DNA of 64,000 nt from Actinomadura darangshiensis (GCF_004349235.1 NZ_SMKY01000010.1:1-64000), one strand, 5' to 3'. Shown: positions 25,405-35,256, counted from the stretch's first letter. The notes: generated from the sequence alone by a model not told the origin. A program made the numbers and translations.

Positions 25405-26400
25405 GTGGCAGAGCGACGGTCGACCAACCTCCTGATCCGGACCTGGAACGCCGTGTGGCATCCGACTCCCGGATCGCTGCGGCTGCTCGCGCTCCTCGGG
25501 GTCATCGGGAACGTGCTCATCGTCGTCAGCGGCGGCGCCGTCCGGGTCACCGACTCCGGGCTCGGCTGCCCCGACTGGCCGCGCTGCACCGGCGACAGCC
25601 TCGTCCCCACCCAAAATCCCGAGCACCACGTGCTCAACATGTCGATCGAGTTCGGCAACCGGCTCATCACGTTCGTGGTGCTGGGCATCGGCGTCCTGGT
25701 GTTCGTCGCGGCGCTGCGGCTGCGGCCGCGCCGCCGGAGCCTGGTCCGGTGGGCGCTGGCCCAGCCGATGAGCGTGGTCGCGCAGGCCGTCATCGGCGGC
25801 ATCGTCGTGCTGACCGAGCTGCACCCGGTCTCGGTCTCGCTGCACTTCCTCGTCTCGCCGGCCCTGCTGGTGTTCTGCGTGGCCCTGTGGGTCCGCGCGG
25901 GGGAGGGCGACGCGCCGCCCCGGCCGCTCGCCGGGCCCTGGACGCGCCGCCTCGCCGCCGCGCTCCTGGTCTCCTGCGCCGCCGTGCTCGTCGCGGGCAC
26001 CGTCGTCACCGGCACCGGCCCGCACGCGGGCGACGCCGAGTCACGCCGGTACGGGTTCAACATCACCGACGTCGCCCGGATCCACGGCGAGCTGGCGTGG
26101 CTCACCATCGCGCTGACGGTCGTCGCCATCGTCGTCCTGCACCGCACCGGCGCCCCCGCCGCCGCGCGGCGCCGTTCGTACGAGCTGGCCGGGCTCATCG
26201 TCGTCCAGGGCGCCATCGGCTACACCCAGTACTTCCTCGGCGTCCCCGCCGGGCTGGTGCTGCTGCACATGCTCGGCGCGGTGCTGATGTGGATCGCGGC
26301 GTTCCGCCTCTTCTTCGCGCTCCGCGACCGCGGGCCCGTCCCCGCCGCGGAACCGGCCGCGGCCCCTGCGCACGCCGCCGGGGCGCCGCAGCCGGTCTAG
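25405..26400 (+). CDS. ctaA: Heme A synthase (Cox15/CtaA)
   Basis: A 331-residue membrane protein with eight helices in two similar halves. SGLGCPDWPRC, after helix 1, has the paired cysteines seen in many CtaA proteins. The heme-ligand histidines fit HHVLNMSIEFGNR, ELHPVSVSLHFL, RIHGELAW and LLHMLGAVLMW. It oxidises the heme O methyl group to formyl, yielding heme A for aa3-type oxidase. The C-terminus is Ala/Pro-rich. The start is GTG 25405 with a leaderless-type -10. It converges on polX with a 6-bp gap. Confidence 0.93.
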   Translation: MAERRSTNLLIRTWNAVWHPTPGSLRLLALLGVIGNVLIVVSGGAVRVTDSGLGCPDWPRCTGDSLVPTQNPEHHVLNMSIEFGNRLITFVVLGIGVLVFVAALRLRPRRRSLVRWALAQPMSVVAQAVIGGIVVLTELHPVSVSLHFLVSPALLVFCVALWVRAGEGDAPPRPLAGPWTRRLAAALLVSCAAVLVAGTVVTGTGPHAGDAESRRYGFNITDVARIHGELAWLTIALTVVAIVVLHRTGAPAAARRRSYELAGLIVVQGAIGYTQYFLGVPAGLVLLHMLGAVLMWIAAFRLFFALRDRGPVPAAEPAAAPAHAAGAPQPV

Positions 26401-26406
26401 CCGGGC

Positions 26407-28125
26407 TCAGCTCTTGGCCAGGAACTCCCGGAGCCGGTCGAGCGGCCAGGTGTTGATGACGTCGTCGGGGGTCAGCCAGCCGCGCTGGGCGGTGCCGACG
26501 CCGTAGCGGATGTTGCGGTGGTGCCCGATCGAGTGGGCGTCGGTGTCGACGGAGAACTTCACCCCGAGGCGCTTCGCGCGCCGGACCAGGTCGGCGGGCA
26601 GGTCGAGGCGGTCGGGGAACGAGTCGATCTCCATCGCGGTGCCGGTGCGGGCGGCGGCGCGGAAGACCTCGTCCCAGTCGGCGTCCACGGGCGGGCGGCG
26701 GCCGATGCTGCGCGCGGTGGGATGCCCGATGACGTGGACGTGCGGGTTCTCGCACGCGCGGACGAGGCGGCGCGTCATGGCCGCCTCGTCCTGCGTGAAG
26801 TGGGAGTGGACGGACGCGACGCAGACGTCGAAGCCGGACAGGAAGCCGGCGTCCCAGTCGACGTTCCCGTCGGGGTCGATGTTGAGTTCGGTGCCGTGCA
26901 GGAGCGTCAGGCCCGGGTGGCTCTTCTGCAGTTCGGCGACCTGGGCGCGCTGGGCGAGCATCTTCTCGTCCGTCATGCGCTGCATGACCAGGTTCGGCGC
27001 GTGGTCGGTGATCGCGTAGTACTCCAGGCCGCGGGCCTGGGCGGTGGCGACCATGTCCTCCAGGGAGGCGACGCCGTCGGTCAGGTCGGTGTGGCTGTGC
27101 AGGTCGCCGCGCAGGTCCTCGACGGTGACGAGCCGGGGAAGCGCGTCCTTGAGGGCGGCCTCGATCTCGCCGGTGTCCTCGCGGAGGGCCGGATGGACCC
27201 ACGGGAGGCCGAGCCGCTCGTAGACCTCCTCCTCGGTCTCCGACACGATCAGCTCGTCCGTCTCGGCGTCGAACAGGCCGTACTCGGAGAGCTTGAGGCC
27301 GGCCTTCACCGCGATCTCGCGGGTGCGGATGTTGTGGGCCTGCGAGCCCGTGAAGTACTGCAGCGCGGCGCCCCACGACTCGGGCGGCACGACGCGCAGG
27401 TCGACCTGCAGTCCCTTGGTGGTGCGGATCGAGGTCTTCTTGTCGCCGCCCGCGATGACCTCCGCGACGAACGGGAGTGCGGTGAACGCCTCCATGATCG
27501 GGTGCGGGTCGCGGGAGGCGGCCAGGACGTCCACGTCGCCGATCGTCTCGCGCATCCGGCGCAGCGAGCCGGCGTGGGCGCAGCGCTCCACCTGGGGGAG
27601 CCCGGACAGGGTCGCGACGATCTCGTCGGCGACGCCCGCGGCGGCGTCGACCAGGACGCGCTCGCCGGCACTCCGCATCAGCTCGATGCCGCGGAGGATG
27701 TTCTCCTCGGTCTTGGCGCCGAAGCCCTTGACGCCGCGCAGCCGCCCCTCCTTGATCGCGGCCCCCAGGTCGTCGACCGAGGAGATGCCGAGCTCCTCGT
27801 AGACGGCGAGGGCCTTCTTCGGGCCGAGCGTCGGGATGGCGGTGAGGGCGCGCACCCCGGCGGGGATCTGCGTGCGCAGCTCCTCCACCTGCCGGATCGT
27901 GCCGGTCGCGGTGTAGTCGAGGACCTTCTTGGCGATCGCCTCGCCCACCGTGGGGATCGTGCGCAGCCCGGCCAGGTCGAGGCCGGAGATGTCGTCCGGA
28001 TGGCCCGCGATCGCCCGCGCGGCCTTCTCGTACGCCCTGATCTTGAAGCCGTCCCCGCCCGTGATGGAGAGCAGGTCGGCCAGTTCCTGGATGAGGGCCG
28101 CAGCCTCGTCGTTCGCCCGTGCCAT
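26407..28125 (-). CDS. polX: DNA polymerase X family protein with PHP domain
   Basis: A 572-residue protein with the bacterial PolX architecture. The N-terminal HhH 8-kDa-like region (IRAYEKAARAIAG, LRTIPTVGEAIAKKV, IPTLGPKKAL) is followed by the nucleotidyltransferase palm with GSLRRMRETIGDVDVL (metal Asp pair). The C-terminal PHP phosphoesterase domain has DLHSHTDLTDG, ITDHAPN, HGTELNID and VIGHPTA. Family members do gap-filling and base-excision repair, with 3'-exonuclease or AP-endonuclease activity in the PHP domain. ATG 28125 is preceded by TAGACT-N7, indicating a leaderless mRNA. Confidence 0.94.
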   Translation of the reverse strand: MARANDEAAALIQELADLLSITGGDGFKIRAYEKAARAIAGHPDDISGLDLAGLRTIPTVGEAIAKKVLDYTATGTIRQVEELRTQIPAGVRALTAIPTLGPKKALAVYEELGISSVDDLGAAIKEGRLRGVKGFGAKTEENILRGIELMRSAGERVLVDAAAGVADEIVATLSGLPQVERCAHAGSLRRMRETIGDVDVLAASRDPHPIMEAFTALPFVAEVIAGGDKKTSIRTTKGLQVDLRVVPPESWGAALQYFTGSQAHNIRTREIAVKAGLKLSEYGLFDAETDELIVSETEEEVYERLGLPWVHPALREDTGEIEAALKDALPRLVTVEDLRGDLHSHTDLTDGVASLEDMVATAQARGLEYYAITDHAPNLVMQRMTDEKMLAQRAQVAELQKSHPGLTLLHGTELNIDPDGNVDWDAGFLSGFDVCVASVHSHFTQDEAAMTRRLVRACENPHVHVIGHPTARSIGRRPPVDADWDEVFRAAARTGTAMEIDSFPDRLDLPADLVRRAKRLGVKFSVDTDAHSIGHHRNIRYGVGTAQRGWLTPDDVINTWPLDRLREFLAKS

Positions 28126-28132
28126 ACGGCCG

Positions 28133-28138
28133 AGTCTA
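28133..28138 (-). promoter_or_regulatory. -10 element of a leaderless polX transcript
   Basis: Minus-strand TAGACT, seven bases, ATG 28125. The hexamer is identical to the one before marR. Confidence 0.55.
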
Positions 28139-28177
28139 GAAGCCGGGTACGACGTTCTCGGTGATCGGCCGGAGGGC

Positions 28178-29014
28178 TCAGCGCAGGGGCGCGACGGGGC
28201 CGCCCGGATTGTCCATGCGGCCGCGCACGACCTCGCCGGCGATCGCGGCCACCTCGTCCTCGGGCAGGCGGCGGTAGCCGTCCGCGGTGACGACCGCGAC
28301 CGTCGGGTAGATGCGCCGCGCGGGGTCGGGGCCGCCGGTGGCGGAGTCGTCGTCGGCCGCGTCGTAGAGGGCTTGGACGCACACCGTGGCGGCGTCCTCC
28401 ACCGACAGGTCGCGCCGGTAGAGCTTCTTCAGCGCGCCCGTCGCGTACGGGGATCCGGAGCCGTCGGCGTGGAAGTCGCGGGCCTCCTGCGGGGCGCCCG
28501 TGATGTCGTAGGTGTAGATGCGTCCCTCGCCCGCGTCCGGGTCGTAGCCGGTGAACAGCGGGACGACCGCGAGGCCCTGCAGCGCCTGCGCCAGGTTCGC
28601 CTGGATCACGGCGCCGAGCCGGCGGGCCTTGCCCGGCAGCGACAGCGGGACGGTCTCCATCTTCTCGTAGTGCTCCAGCTCGACCTGGAACAGCCGGACC
28701 ATCTCCAGCGCCAGCCCGACCGTCCCCGCGAACGCGACGGCGGAGTACTCGTCGGCGCGCTGGACCTTGTCCAGCTCGCGGTAGGCGATGCGGTTGCCCT
28801 GGGTGGCGCGGCGGTCGCCGGCCAGCATGACCCCGCCCGGGAACGTCAGCGCCAGGACGGTCGTGCCGTGCGGCAGTTCCGGCGCGTCCCCCTCGGGCAC
28901 CCGGTTGACGGGCAGCAGCTCGGGGGAGTGCAGGCGCAGGAAGTCGACGAACGACGCCGACCCCGCCTCGAAGAACTCGGGCGGTATCCCCTGGTCCTCG
29001 CTCCGGCCGATCAC
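28178..29014 (-). CDS. prcB: Proteasome beta subunit, orphan copy
   Basis: A 278-residue 20S-proteasome beta subunit. A propeptide of about 50 residues ends in HG and is followed by the nucleophile Thr51 ([11 protein letters not shown]). In mature numbering Thr1, Asp17 (GDRRAT) and Lys33 (ELDKV) are all present, so it should mature autocatalytically and be active. [10 protein letters not shown]-like and [15 protein letters not shown] segments are typical of actinobacterial PrcB. I chose GTG 29014 for its strong upstream GGAGAGGAG. No prcA, pup, dop or pafA gene is nearby, unlike the usual cluster. It needs a PrcA from elsewhere or may form a separate particle. Confidence 0.9.
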   Translation of the reverse strand: MIGRSEDQGIPPEFFEAGSASFVDFLRLHSPELLPVNRVPEGDAPELPHGTTVLALTFPGGVMLAGDRRATQGNRIAYRELDKVQRADEYSAVAFAGTVGLALEMVRLFQVELEHYEKMETVPLSLPGKARRLGAVIQANLAQALQGLAVVPLFTGYDPDAGEGRIYTYDITGAPQEARDFHADGSGSPYATGALKKLYRRDLSVEDAATVCVQALYDAADDDSATGGPDPARRIYPTVAVVTADGYRRLPEDEVAAIAGEVVRGRMDNPGGPVAPLR

Positions 29015-29084
29015 GGCGGCTCCTCTCCGGCTCGCTGGTCCGACGTCCTGATCCTTCCACGCTGCCACACGCGGCCGCCACCGA

Positions 29085-30023
29085 TCACGCTTCGGGCGCC
29101 TCCGGCGGTTCCTTCTGACTGCGGGTGGCGCCCGCGCAGGCGACGATGACGCAGCAGATCGCGGCCCACTGCCGGCCGGTGAGGATCTCGCCGAGCAGCG
29201 CCACGCCGACGAGCGCCGCCACGGCGGGCTCCAGGCTCATCAGGACGCCGAAGATCCGGGCGGGCATCCGCCGCAGCGCCTCCAGCTCCAGCGAGTAGGG
29301 GATCACCGACGACAGCAGCCCGACGCCGAGGCCGATCAGCAGCAGCCGCGGGTCCAGCAGCGCGGTGCCGGCGGACGCGACGCCGAGCGGCAGGATCGCG
29401 ACCGTCCCGACGATGCTGGCGAGCGCGAGGCCGGTGGAGCCGGAGAACCGCTTGCCGGTCGCGGCGGTGAGCACGATGTACCCGGCCCAGCACATCCCCG
29501 CCAGCAGCGCGAACGCGATCCCGACCGGGTCGAGGTCGCCGCTCCCGCCCCTGGCCAGCATGACCACGCCCGCGCCCGCGAGGACGACCCACAGCGCGTC
29601 CCGGGGGCGCCTGGACGCGACGATCGACACCGTCAGCGGCCCGAGGAACTCGATGGTGACGGCGACGCCGAGCGGGATCCGCGCGAACGACTGGTAGATC
29701 GAGAAGTTCATCAGCGCCAGCGCCAGCCCGAAGCCGGCGGCGATGGCGATGCTGGACCGGGAGTGGTCGCGCAGCACCGTCCGCAGCGCCCTGCGCGCCA
29801 GGAACCCCAGCACGATCGCCGACGTCAGCAGCCGCATCGTCACGACGGCGCTCGGCGGGAGCCGGTCGAACAGGTGCTTGGCGAGGCCCGCCCCGACCTG
29901 CAGCGAGATGATGCCGAGCAGGATCAGCGCGGGCGGCGGCACCGACCCGAGCGACAGCGTCCGCAGGCGGCCCGGCGCCCGCGACGCGCCGAAGGACGAC
30001 CCGGGCGCGTCAGCGAGCGCCAT
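29085..30023 (-). CDS. EamA/RhtA-type DMT-family transporter
   Basis: A 312-residue protein with ten hydrophobic helices arranged as two EamA repeats (about residues 35-160 and 170-300). [18 protein letters not shown] and [20 protein letters not shown] are the characteristic second-half motifs of the RhtA (threonine/homoserine exporter) group. It probably exports amino acids or other metabolites across the membrane; the substrate cannot be set from sequence. Start ATG 30023 with GGGAGG five bases upstream. It follows the ABC-2 permease gene by 18 bp on the same strand and may share its transcript. Confidence 0.87.
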   Translation of the reverse strand: MALADAPGSSFGASRAPGRLRTLSLGSVPPPALILLGIISLQVGAGLAKHLFDRLPPSAVVTMRLLTSAIVLGFLARRALRTVLRDHSRSSIAIAAGFGLALALMNFSIYQSFARIPLGVAVTIEFLGPLTVSIVASRRPRDALWVVLAGAGVVMLARGGSGDLDPVGIAFALLAGMCWAGYIVLTAATGKRFSGSTGLALASIVGTVAILPLGVASAGTALLDPRLLLIGLGVGLLSSVIPYSLELEALRRMPARIFGVLMSLEPAVAALVGVALLGEILTGRQWAAICCVIVACAGATRSQKEPPEAPEA

Positions 30024-30041
30024 GCATGCCTCCCACGTGCA

Positions 30042-30827
30042 TCATTCCCATTTGAAGAAGCGGGCGGCGAGGGCGAGGCCGGCCGCGGCCCAGACGGCGA
30101 GGACGAGCAGGGGCTTGCCGGGGAGCGCGGCGCCGTGCTGCAGGACGTCCCGCAGGCCCTCGGCCAGCGCCGAGATGGGCAGCAGTTCGAGGACGTCCCG
30201 GACCGGGCCGGGGAACTTGTCCAGCGGGAACACGACACCGCCGACGGCCAGCAGCAGGATGTAGACGAGGTTGGCGGCGGCGAGGGTGGCCTCGGCGCGC
30301 AGCGTCCCGGCCATGAGCAGCCCGAACCCGCTGAACGCGGCCGTGCCGAGCAGCAGCAGGACGACCACCGAGCCGGGGTCGCCGTGCGGATGCCAGCCCA
30401 GCGCCAGCGCGACCGCGCAGACCACCGCGGCCTGCACCGCCTCGACCGCGACCACGCTGAGCGTCTTGGCGCCGATGAGGCCGCCGCGCGGCAGCGGGGT
30501 GGCGCCGAGCCGCTTGAGGACGCCGTAGCGCCGCTCGAAGCCGGTCCCGATCGCCTGGCCGGTGAACGCGGTCGACATCACCGCGAGCGCGAGGATGCCG
30601 GGCGCGAGGAAGTCGACCCGGCGGCCAGCGCCGAGGTCGAGCAGGGACGTGGCGCTGAACAGGGCGAGCAGCACCACCGGGATGATCAGCGTGAGCAGCA
30701 GCTGCTCGCCGTTGCGCAGCACGGCGCGGAACTCGTAGCCGGCCTGGGACGCGATCATCCGCGGCAGCGGCGCCGCCCCCGGCGCGGGCGACAGGTCCAG
30801 CGGGACGGTCTTCGATGGGGCGGTCAC
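30042..30827 (-). CDS. ABC-2 type transporter permease
   Basis: A 261-residue permease with six helices after a 45-residue cytoplasmic N-terminus. It contains the ABC-2 family elements FLAPGILALAVMSTAFTGQAIGTGFERRYGVLKRLGATPL and a late helix pair before VVFPLDKFPGPV. Together with the ATPase encoded directly upstream it forms a two-component exporter (two ATPases, two permeases) for an unknown hydrophobic compound or lipid. The GTG at 30827 overlaps the ATPase stop by four bases, ensuring balanced synthesis. Confidence 0.88.
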   Translation of the reverse strand: MTAPSKTVPLDLSPAPGAAPLPRMIASQAGYEFRAVLRNGEQLLLTLIIPVVLLALFSATSLLDLGAGRRVDFLAPGILALAVMSTAFTGQAIGTGFERRYGVLKRLGATPLPRGGLIGAKTLSVVAVEAVQAAVVCAVALALGWHPHGDPGSVVVLLLLGTAAFSGFGLLMAGTLRAEATLAAANLVYILLLAVGGVVFPLDKFPGPVRDVLELLPISALAEGLRDVLQHGAALPGKPLLVLAVWAAAGLALAARFFKWE

Positions 30828-31750
30828 GCGCGCAGCTCCCGTCCGGTCAGCTCCAGGAAGACGTCCTCCAGGGTGCGGCGCTCGATCCGCAGGTCCTCGG
30901 TCATGACGCCGTGCGAGGCGCACCAGGCGGTGACGGTGGCCAGCAGCTCGGGCCGGACGTCCGCCTCGATCAGGTAGTGCCCGGCGGGCGACTCCTTGGC
31001 GGCGCTCCCGGCGGGCAGCGCCGACAGCAGCTCCTCCAGCCCGAGGCCGGGGCGGGCGCGGAACCGCAGCTGCCGCTCGGCGCCCGTCAGCTCCTCGGGG
31101 GCGCCCTCGGCGACGACCCGGCCGTGGTCGACGATCACGACGTGGTCGGAGAGGCGCTCGGCCTCGTCCATGTTGTGGGTGGTGAGGACGACCGACACCC
31201 CGGCGGCGCGCAGCTCCTGGATCAGCTCCCAGGTGGCGTGCCTGGCCTGCGGGTCGAGGCCGGTGGTGGGCTCGTCCAGGAAGAGGAGTTCGGGCCGTCC
31301 GACGACGGCGACGGCCAGGGAGAGCCGCTGCTGCTGCCCGCCCGACATGCGCCGGAACGGGGTGCGGGCGTGCTCGGTCAGGCCGAGCCGATCCAGCAGG
31401 GCGGACGTGCCGAGCGGCGCGGCGTGGAACGAGGCGACGAGCCCGAGGAACTCGCCGGCCCGGGCCGTGCCGGGCACGCCGCCGGACTGCGGCATCACCC
31501 CGACCCGCGGCTTCAGCGCCCGGCCGTCGGCGGCGGGGTCGAGGCCGAGGACGCGGACGGTGCCGGAGTCGGCCCGCCGGAACCCCTCGCAGATCTCGAT
31601 CGTGGTGGTCTTGCCGGCGCCGTTCGGGCCGAGCAGCGCGGTGACGGCGCCCCGGGCGGCGCTGAGCGTCAGGCCGTCCACGGCCCGTGCCGCGCCGTAG
31701 CGCTTGACGAGCGAGTCCAGCTCGACCGCGCCGTCTCCGGGGGGTGTCAT
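30824..31750 (-). CDS. ABC exporter ATP-binding protein
   Basis: A 308-residue ATPase of the DrrA/CcmA type. It shows Walker [10 protein letters not shown], a Q-loop in GVMPQSGG, the signature [12 protein letters not shown], Walker [13 protein letters not shown] and the switch His in TTHNMDEAE. The C-terminal 90 residues form the extra domain usual for drug or polyketide exporters. I chose ATG 31750: TAAACT lies exactly seven bases upstream, suggesting a leaderless mRNA, and longer frames run into the arcA leader. Partner permease is the next gene. Substrate unknown. Confidence 0.9.
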   Translation of the reverse strand: MTPPGDGAVELDSLVKRYGAARAVDGLTLSAARGAVTALLGPNGAGKTTTIEICEGFRRADSGTVRVLGLDPAADGRALKPRVGVMPQSGGVPGTARAGEFLGLVASFHAAPLGTSALLDRLGLTEHARTPFRRMSGGQQQRLSLAVAVVGRPELLFLDEPTTGLDPQARHATWELIQELRAAGVSVVLTTHNMDEAERLSDHVVIVDHGRVVAEGAPEELTGAERQLRFRARPGLGLEELLSALPAGSAAKESPAGHYLIEADVRPELLATVTAWCASHGVMTEDLRIERRTLEDVFLELTGRELRA

Positions 31751-31757
31751 GGTGTCG

Positions 31758-31763
31758 AGTTTA
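31758..31763 (-). promoter_or_regulatory. -10 element of a leaderless ABC-ATPase transcript
   Basis: Minus-strand TAAACT, seven bases, ATG 31750. Confidence 0.5.
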
Positions 31764-31928
31764 GATCCGGGGGCGGAGCGCTCCGCGCCCGGTCCCGCCG
31801 GTGGGCCGCGTGAAGGTGCGGTAAAGCCTCCGAGTCGGAGTCGATCTAGTTTCGCCGCCCTGAGCCGGGGGAATTCGCGACCTGGGGGATTCGCGGCGCC
31901 GTGGCCGGGCCCCGGGGGGAGGTGGGGG

Positions 31929-33170
31929 ATGCCGTTCCACGTCGATTCGGAGGCCGGCCGGCTCCGGGAGGTGCTGCTGCACCGGCCCGAGCTGTCGCTG
32001 AAGCGGCTCACCCCGTCCAACGCCGCGGGGCTGCTGTTCGACGACGTCCTGTGGGTGCGGCGGGCGGTGGAGGAGCACGAGGAGTTCGAGGACGTGCTGC
32101 GCGCGCGGGGCGTCCGGACCCATCTGCTGACGGACCTGCTGACCGAGACGGTCGGGATCCCCGAGGCGCGCAAGCACATCATGGACACCGTGGTCGACCC
32201 GCACTGGTTCGGCCCGCTCGCCACCGACGCGATCCGCAACTGCTTCGACTCCATGGACGTGGCGGAGCTGGCCGCGTACCTGATCGGCGGCATCACCAAG
32301 CGGGAGATGCTGGAGCGGATGCCCGAGCCGGCGTCCATCGCGTTCCACTCCATCGGCATGGACGGGTTCATCCTGCCTCCGCTGCCGAACCACCTGTTCA
32401 CCCGCGACACGTCCTGCTGGATCTACGACGGCGTGTCGATCAACACGATGCGCAAGAAGGCGCGCATGCGCGAGACGGTGAACATGGAGGCGGTCTACCG
32501 CTGGCACCCGCTGTTCGCGACCGGCTACGGCCGTCCGGCGGAGGGCGGCTTCCACGTGTGGAGCAGCGGGACGGCGATGGCCCCGGCGACGCTGGAGGGC
32601 GGCGACGTCCTGGTCATCGGGAACGGCAGCGTCCTGGTCGGGATGAGCGAGCGGACGCAGCCCCAGGCGGTCGAGATGCTCGCCCAGTCGCTGTTCGCCG
32701 CCGGGTCCTGCTCGCGGATCGTCGCGCTGCGGATGCCGCGGGCGCGGGCGTTCATGCACCTGGACACGGTCATGACGATGGTCGACCACGGCGTGTTCAC
32801 CACGTACGCCGGGATGGGCATGCTGCCGTCCCACACGGTGGAGCCGGGCGACAACGAGAAGGAACTCAAGATCACCGATCATCCGGCGGAGGACATGCAC
32901 CGGGCGATCGCCGCCGCGCTCGGGGTGGACGCCATCAAGGTCCTCACCCCGACGCAGGACGTGTTCGCCGCCGAGCGCGAGCAGTGGGACGACGGCTCCA
33001 ACGTCCTCGCCGTCTCGCCCGGCGTGGTCGTCGCCTACGAGCGCAACGCGACCAGCAACAACCATCTGAGCCGGAACGGGATCGAGGTCGTCACGATCCG
33101 CGGCAGCGAGCTGGGCCGGGGACGCGGCGGGCCGCGCTGCATGAGCTGCCCGCTCGTCCGGGACGCCTGA
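31929..33170 (+). CDS. arcA: Arginine deiminase
   Basis: A 413-residue enzyme, normal for [15 protein letters not shown] carries the catalytic Cys404; FTRDTSCWI and [12 protein letters not shown] contribute substrate-site Asp and His residues; [13 protein letters not shown]-like sequence (here [11 protein letters not shown]) is conserved. It hydrolyses arginine to citrulline and ammonia, the first step of the ADI pathway. ATG 31929 follows GGGGGAGG. TAGTTT at 31847-31852 is a possible -10. It heads an operon with argF, arcC, an amino-acid permease and a Usp protein, so the cell can gain ATP and neutralise acid from arginine. Confidence 0.95.
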   Translation: MPFHVDSEAGRLREVLLHRPELSLKRLTPSNAAGLLFDDVLWVRRAVEEHEEFEDVLRARGVRTHLLTDLLTETVGIPEARKHIMDTVVDPHWFGPLATDAIRNCFDSMDVAELAAYLIGGITKREMLERMPEPASIAFHSIGMDGFILPPLPNHLFTRDTSCWIYDGVSINTMRKKARMRETVNMEAVYRWHPLFATGYGRPAEGGFHVWSSGTAMAPATLEGGDVLVIGNGSVLVGMSERTQPQAVEMLAQSLFAAGSCSRIVALRMPRARAFMHLDTVMTMVDHGVFTTYAGMGMLPSHTVEPGDNEKELKITDHPAEDMHRAIAAALGVDAIKVLTPTQDVFAAEREQWDDGSNVLAVSPGVVVAYERNATSNNHLSRNGIEVVTIRGSELGRGRGGPRCMSCPLVRDA

Positions 33171-33226
33171 CCGCCCGGCCCTGACCTTTCTTCCCTGCTC
33201 GGCACCGACGACCGTCTGGAGACCGC

Positions 33227-34231
33227 ATGGCGTTCGACCTTCGCGGGCGGAGCCTGCTCAGGGAACTCGACTTCACTCCGGGAGAGTTCGGGCACCTCAT
33301 CGACCTGGCGGCGGAGCTGAAGGCGGCCAAGTACGGCGGGACGGAGACGCAGGCGCTGGCGGGCAGGAACATCGCGCTCATCTTCGAGAAGACGTCCACC
33401 CGGACGCGGTGCGCCTTCGAGGTCGCCGCGCACGACCAGGGCGCCCACGTCAGCTACCTCGCCCCCAGCGGGACGCAGATCGGCCACAAGGAGTCGATGA
33501 AGGACACCGCTCGCGTCCTGGGACGCATGTACGACGGCATCGAGTACCGGGGGTCGAGCCAGAGGCTCGTCGAAGAACTGGCCGAGTACGCAGGCGTCCC
33601 GGTGTGGAACGGCCTGACCGACGAATGGCACCCGACGCAGATGCTCGCCGACATGCTCACCATGCGCGAGCACAGCGGCAAGCCCTTGCAGGACGTCACA
33701 TACGCGTATCTGGGCGACGCACGCAACAACATGGGCCATTCCTATGTGGCGGCCGGGGCACTGCTCGGCATGCGCGTCCGGATCGTCGCGCCGCGCGCGC
33801 TCTGGCCGGACGAGGAGACGGTCGTCAAGCCGTCCAACGCGGTCGCGGCCAAGACCGGCGCGGACATCATCATCACCGACGACGTCGCGGACGGTGTGCG
33901 GGGCGCCGACTTCGTCATCACCGACGTGTGGGTGTCGATGGGCGAGCCGGCCGGCGTGTGGGACGAGCGCATCGCACTGCTGAAGCCGTACCAGGTCAAC
34001 GCGGAGGTCATGCGGGCGACCGGCAACCCGGACGCCAAGTTCATGCACTGCCTGCCCGCCTTCCACGACCGGGGGACGGCCGTGGGGGAGGAGATCTTCC
34101 AGAAGACGGGCCTGGACGCCCTAGAGGTCACCGACGAGGTGTTCGAGTCGCCCGCCTCGATCGTCTTCGACGAAGCCGAGAACCGGATGCACACGATCAA
34201 AGCGGTCATGGTCAGCGCGCTGGCCCGATGA
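33227..34231 (+). CDS. argF: Ornithine carbamoyltransferase (catabolic context)
   Basis: A 334-residue OTCase. STRTRCAFE is the carbamoyl-phosphate loop, [11 protein letters not shown] and [11 protein letters not shown] are central motifs, and HCLPAFHD contains the ornithine-site Cys. In this operon it should run in the catabolic direction, citrulline plus phosphate to ornithine and carbamoyl phosphate, so arcB would be an equally fitting name. Codon third positions look slightly less GC-biased than the neighbours between about 33480 and 33750. The 3' end, including its stop, is duplicated just downstream. Start ATG 33227 with TGGAG. Confidence 0.95.
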   Translation: MAFDLRGRSLLRELDFTPGEFGHLIDLAAELKAAKYGGTETQALAGRNIALIFEKTSTRTRCAFEVAAHDQGAHVSYLAPSGTQIGHKESMKDTARVLGRMYDGIEYRGSSQRLVEELAEYAGVPVWNGLTDEWHPTQMLADMLTMREHSGKPLQDVTYAYLGDARNNMGHSYVAAGALLGMRVRIVAPRALWPDEETVVKPSNAVAAKTGADIIITDDVADGVRGADFVITDVWVSMGEPAGVWDERIALLKPYQVNAEVMRATGNPDAKFMHCLPAFHDRGTAVGEEIFQKTGLDALEVTDEVFESPASIVFDEAENRMHTIKAVMVSALAR

Positions 34232-34260
34232 GCAAGGTCAGCGCGCTGGCCGGATGAGCA
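34210..34260. repeat. 26-bp tandem duplication of the argF 3' end
   Basis: GGTCAGCGCGCTGGCC followed by (C/G)GATGAGCA occurs at 34210-34234 and 34236-34260 with one mismatch. The first copy contains the argF stop codon; the second is the non-coding echo, so the event lengthened the argF-arcC spacer. Confidence 0.8.
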
Positions 34261-34320
34261 CGGTCGCCGCGGGCCGGCCGGACGAGCCCGGCCGCCACGC
34301 CGGCCGGATGAGGGGGACAT

Positions 34321-35256
34321 ATGCGCGTGGTCGTCGCGCTCGGGGGGAACGCGCTGGTCAAGCGGGGCGAGACGCCCGACGCCGCCTTGCAGCGCGCGAA
34401 CGTCGACCGGGCGGTGCGGTCGCTGGCGCCGCTCGCCGAGAAGCACGAGCTGATCGTCACGCACGGGAACGGGCCGCAGGTCGGGGTGCTGTCGCTGGAG
34501 AGCGTCAACGACCCGAACCTGACCCGGCCCTACCCCCTGGACACGATCGGCGCCGAGACCCAGGGCATGATCGGCTACTGGATGCTGCAGGCGCTGCAGA
34601 ACGCGCTGCCCGGCCGCCAGGTCATGGCCATGATCAACCAGACGCTGGTGTCGGCGGTCGACCCGGCGTTCGAGAACCCCACCAAGTTCGTCGGGCAGGT
34701 CTACGACCGGGACGAGGCCGAGAAGCTCGCCGCCGAGTACGGCTGGACGGTCCGCCAGGACGGGGACCGCTGGCGCCGCGTCGTCCCGTCCCCGCGCCCG
34801 CAGCGGGTCATCGAGACCCGGCTGATCCGTGAGCTGGTCCGGCTCGGCACGGTGGTGGTCTGCGCGGGCGGCGGCGGCATCCCGGTCTTCCGCAACGACG
34901 TGGGGCAACTGGAGGGCGTCGAGGCGGTGATCGACAAGGACCGCACCGCGTCCGTCCTCGCCGAGAGCATGGACGCGGACGCGCTGCTCGTCCTCACCGA
35001 CGTGCCCCGCGTGATGCGGCACTTCGGCACCCCGCGGCAGGAGGAGATCACCCACACGACCCCGCACGAGCTGCGCGCCGAGGACTTCCCCGCCGGGTCG
35101 ATGGGCCCCAAGGTCGAGGCGGTGGCGAGCTTCGTCGAGCGGACGGGCGACATGGCCGCGATCGGCCTGCTCGACCAGTGCGAGCGGATCCTGGAGGGGA
35201 CCGCCGGCACGATCGTCACCCCCAACGCCACCTGGCCGCTGGCGAGCACCCTGTGA
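34321..35256 (+). CDS. arcC: Carbamate kinase
   Basis: A 311-residue carbamate kinase of the amino-acid-kinase fold. VVALGGNALVKRGE is the N-terminal nucleotide loop, THGNGPQVG binds phosphate, VVCAGGGGIPV and EAVIDKDRTASVLAE form the C-terminal ATP site, and GSMGPKVEA is the conserved Lys motif. It transfers phosphate from carbamoyl phosphate to ADP, giving ATP, ammonia and CO2, the energy-yielding step of the ADI pathway. The stop overlaps the GTG of the permease gene by four bases. Confidence 0.95.
   Translation: MRVVVALGGNALVKRGETPDAALQRANVDRAVRSLAPLAEKHELIVTHGNGPQVGVLSLESVNDPNLTRPYPLDTIGAETQGMIGYWMLQALQNALPGRQVMAMINQTLVSAVDPAFENPTKFVGQVYDRDEAEKLAAEYGWTVRQDGDRWRRVVPSPRPQRVIETRLIRELVRLGTVVVCAGGGGIPVFRNDVGQLEGVEAVIDKDRTASVLAESMDADALLVLTDVPRVMRHFGTPRQEEITHTTPHELRAEDFPAGSMGPKVEAVASFVERTGDMAAIGLLDQCERILEGTAGTIVTPNATWPLASTL

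Noticed and set aside
23965-26025. A 686-codon minus-strand open frame opposite the PrsW-type gene and ctaA
   Set aside because: It is low-complexity (Arg, His, Gln, Glu) and antisense to two genes with clear motifs. No start signal supports it.
28178-30023. An immunity or defence island around the orphan proteasome subunit
   Set aside because: Neighbours are PolX, EamA and ABC-2 exporters, with no nuclease, toxin or nucleotide-signalling gene. PrcB is best treated as an isolated paralogue.
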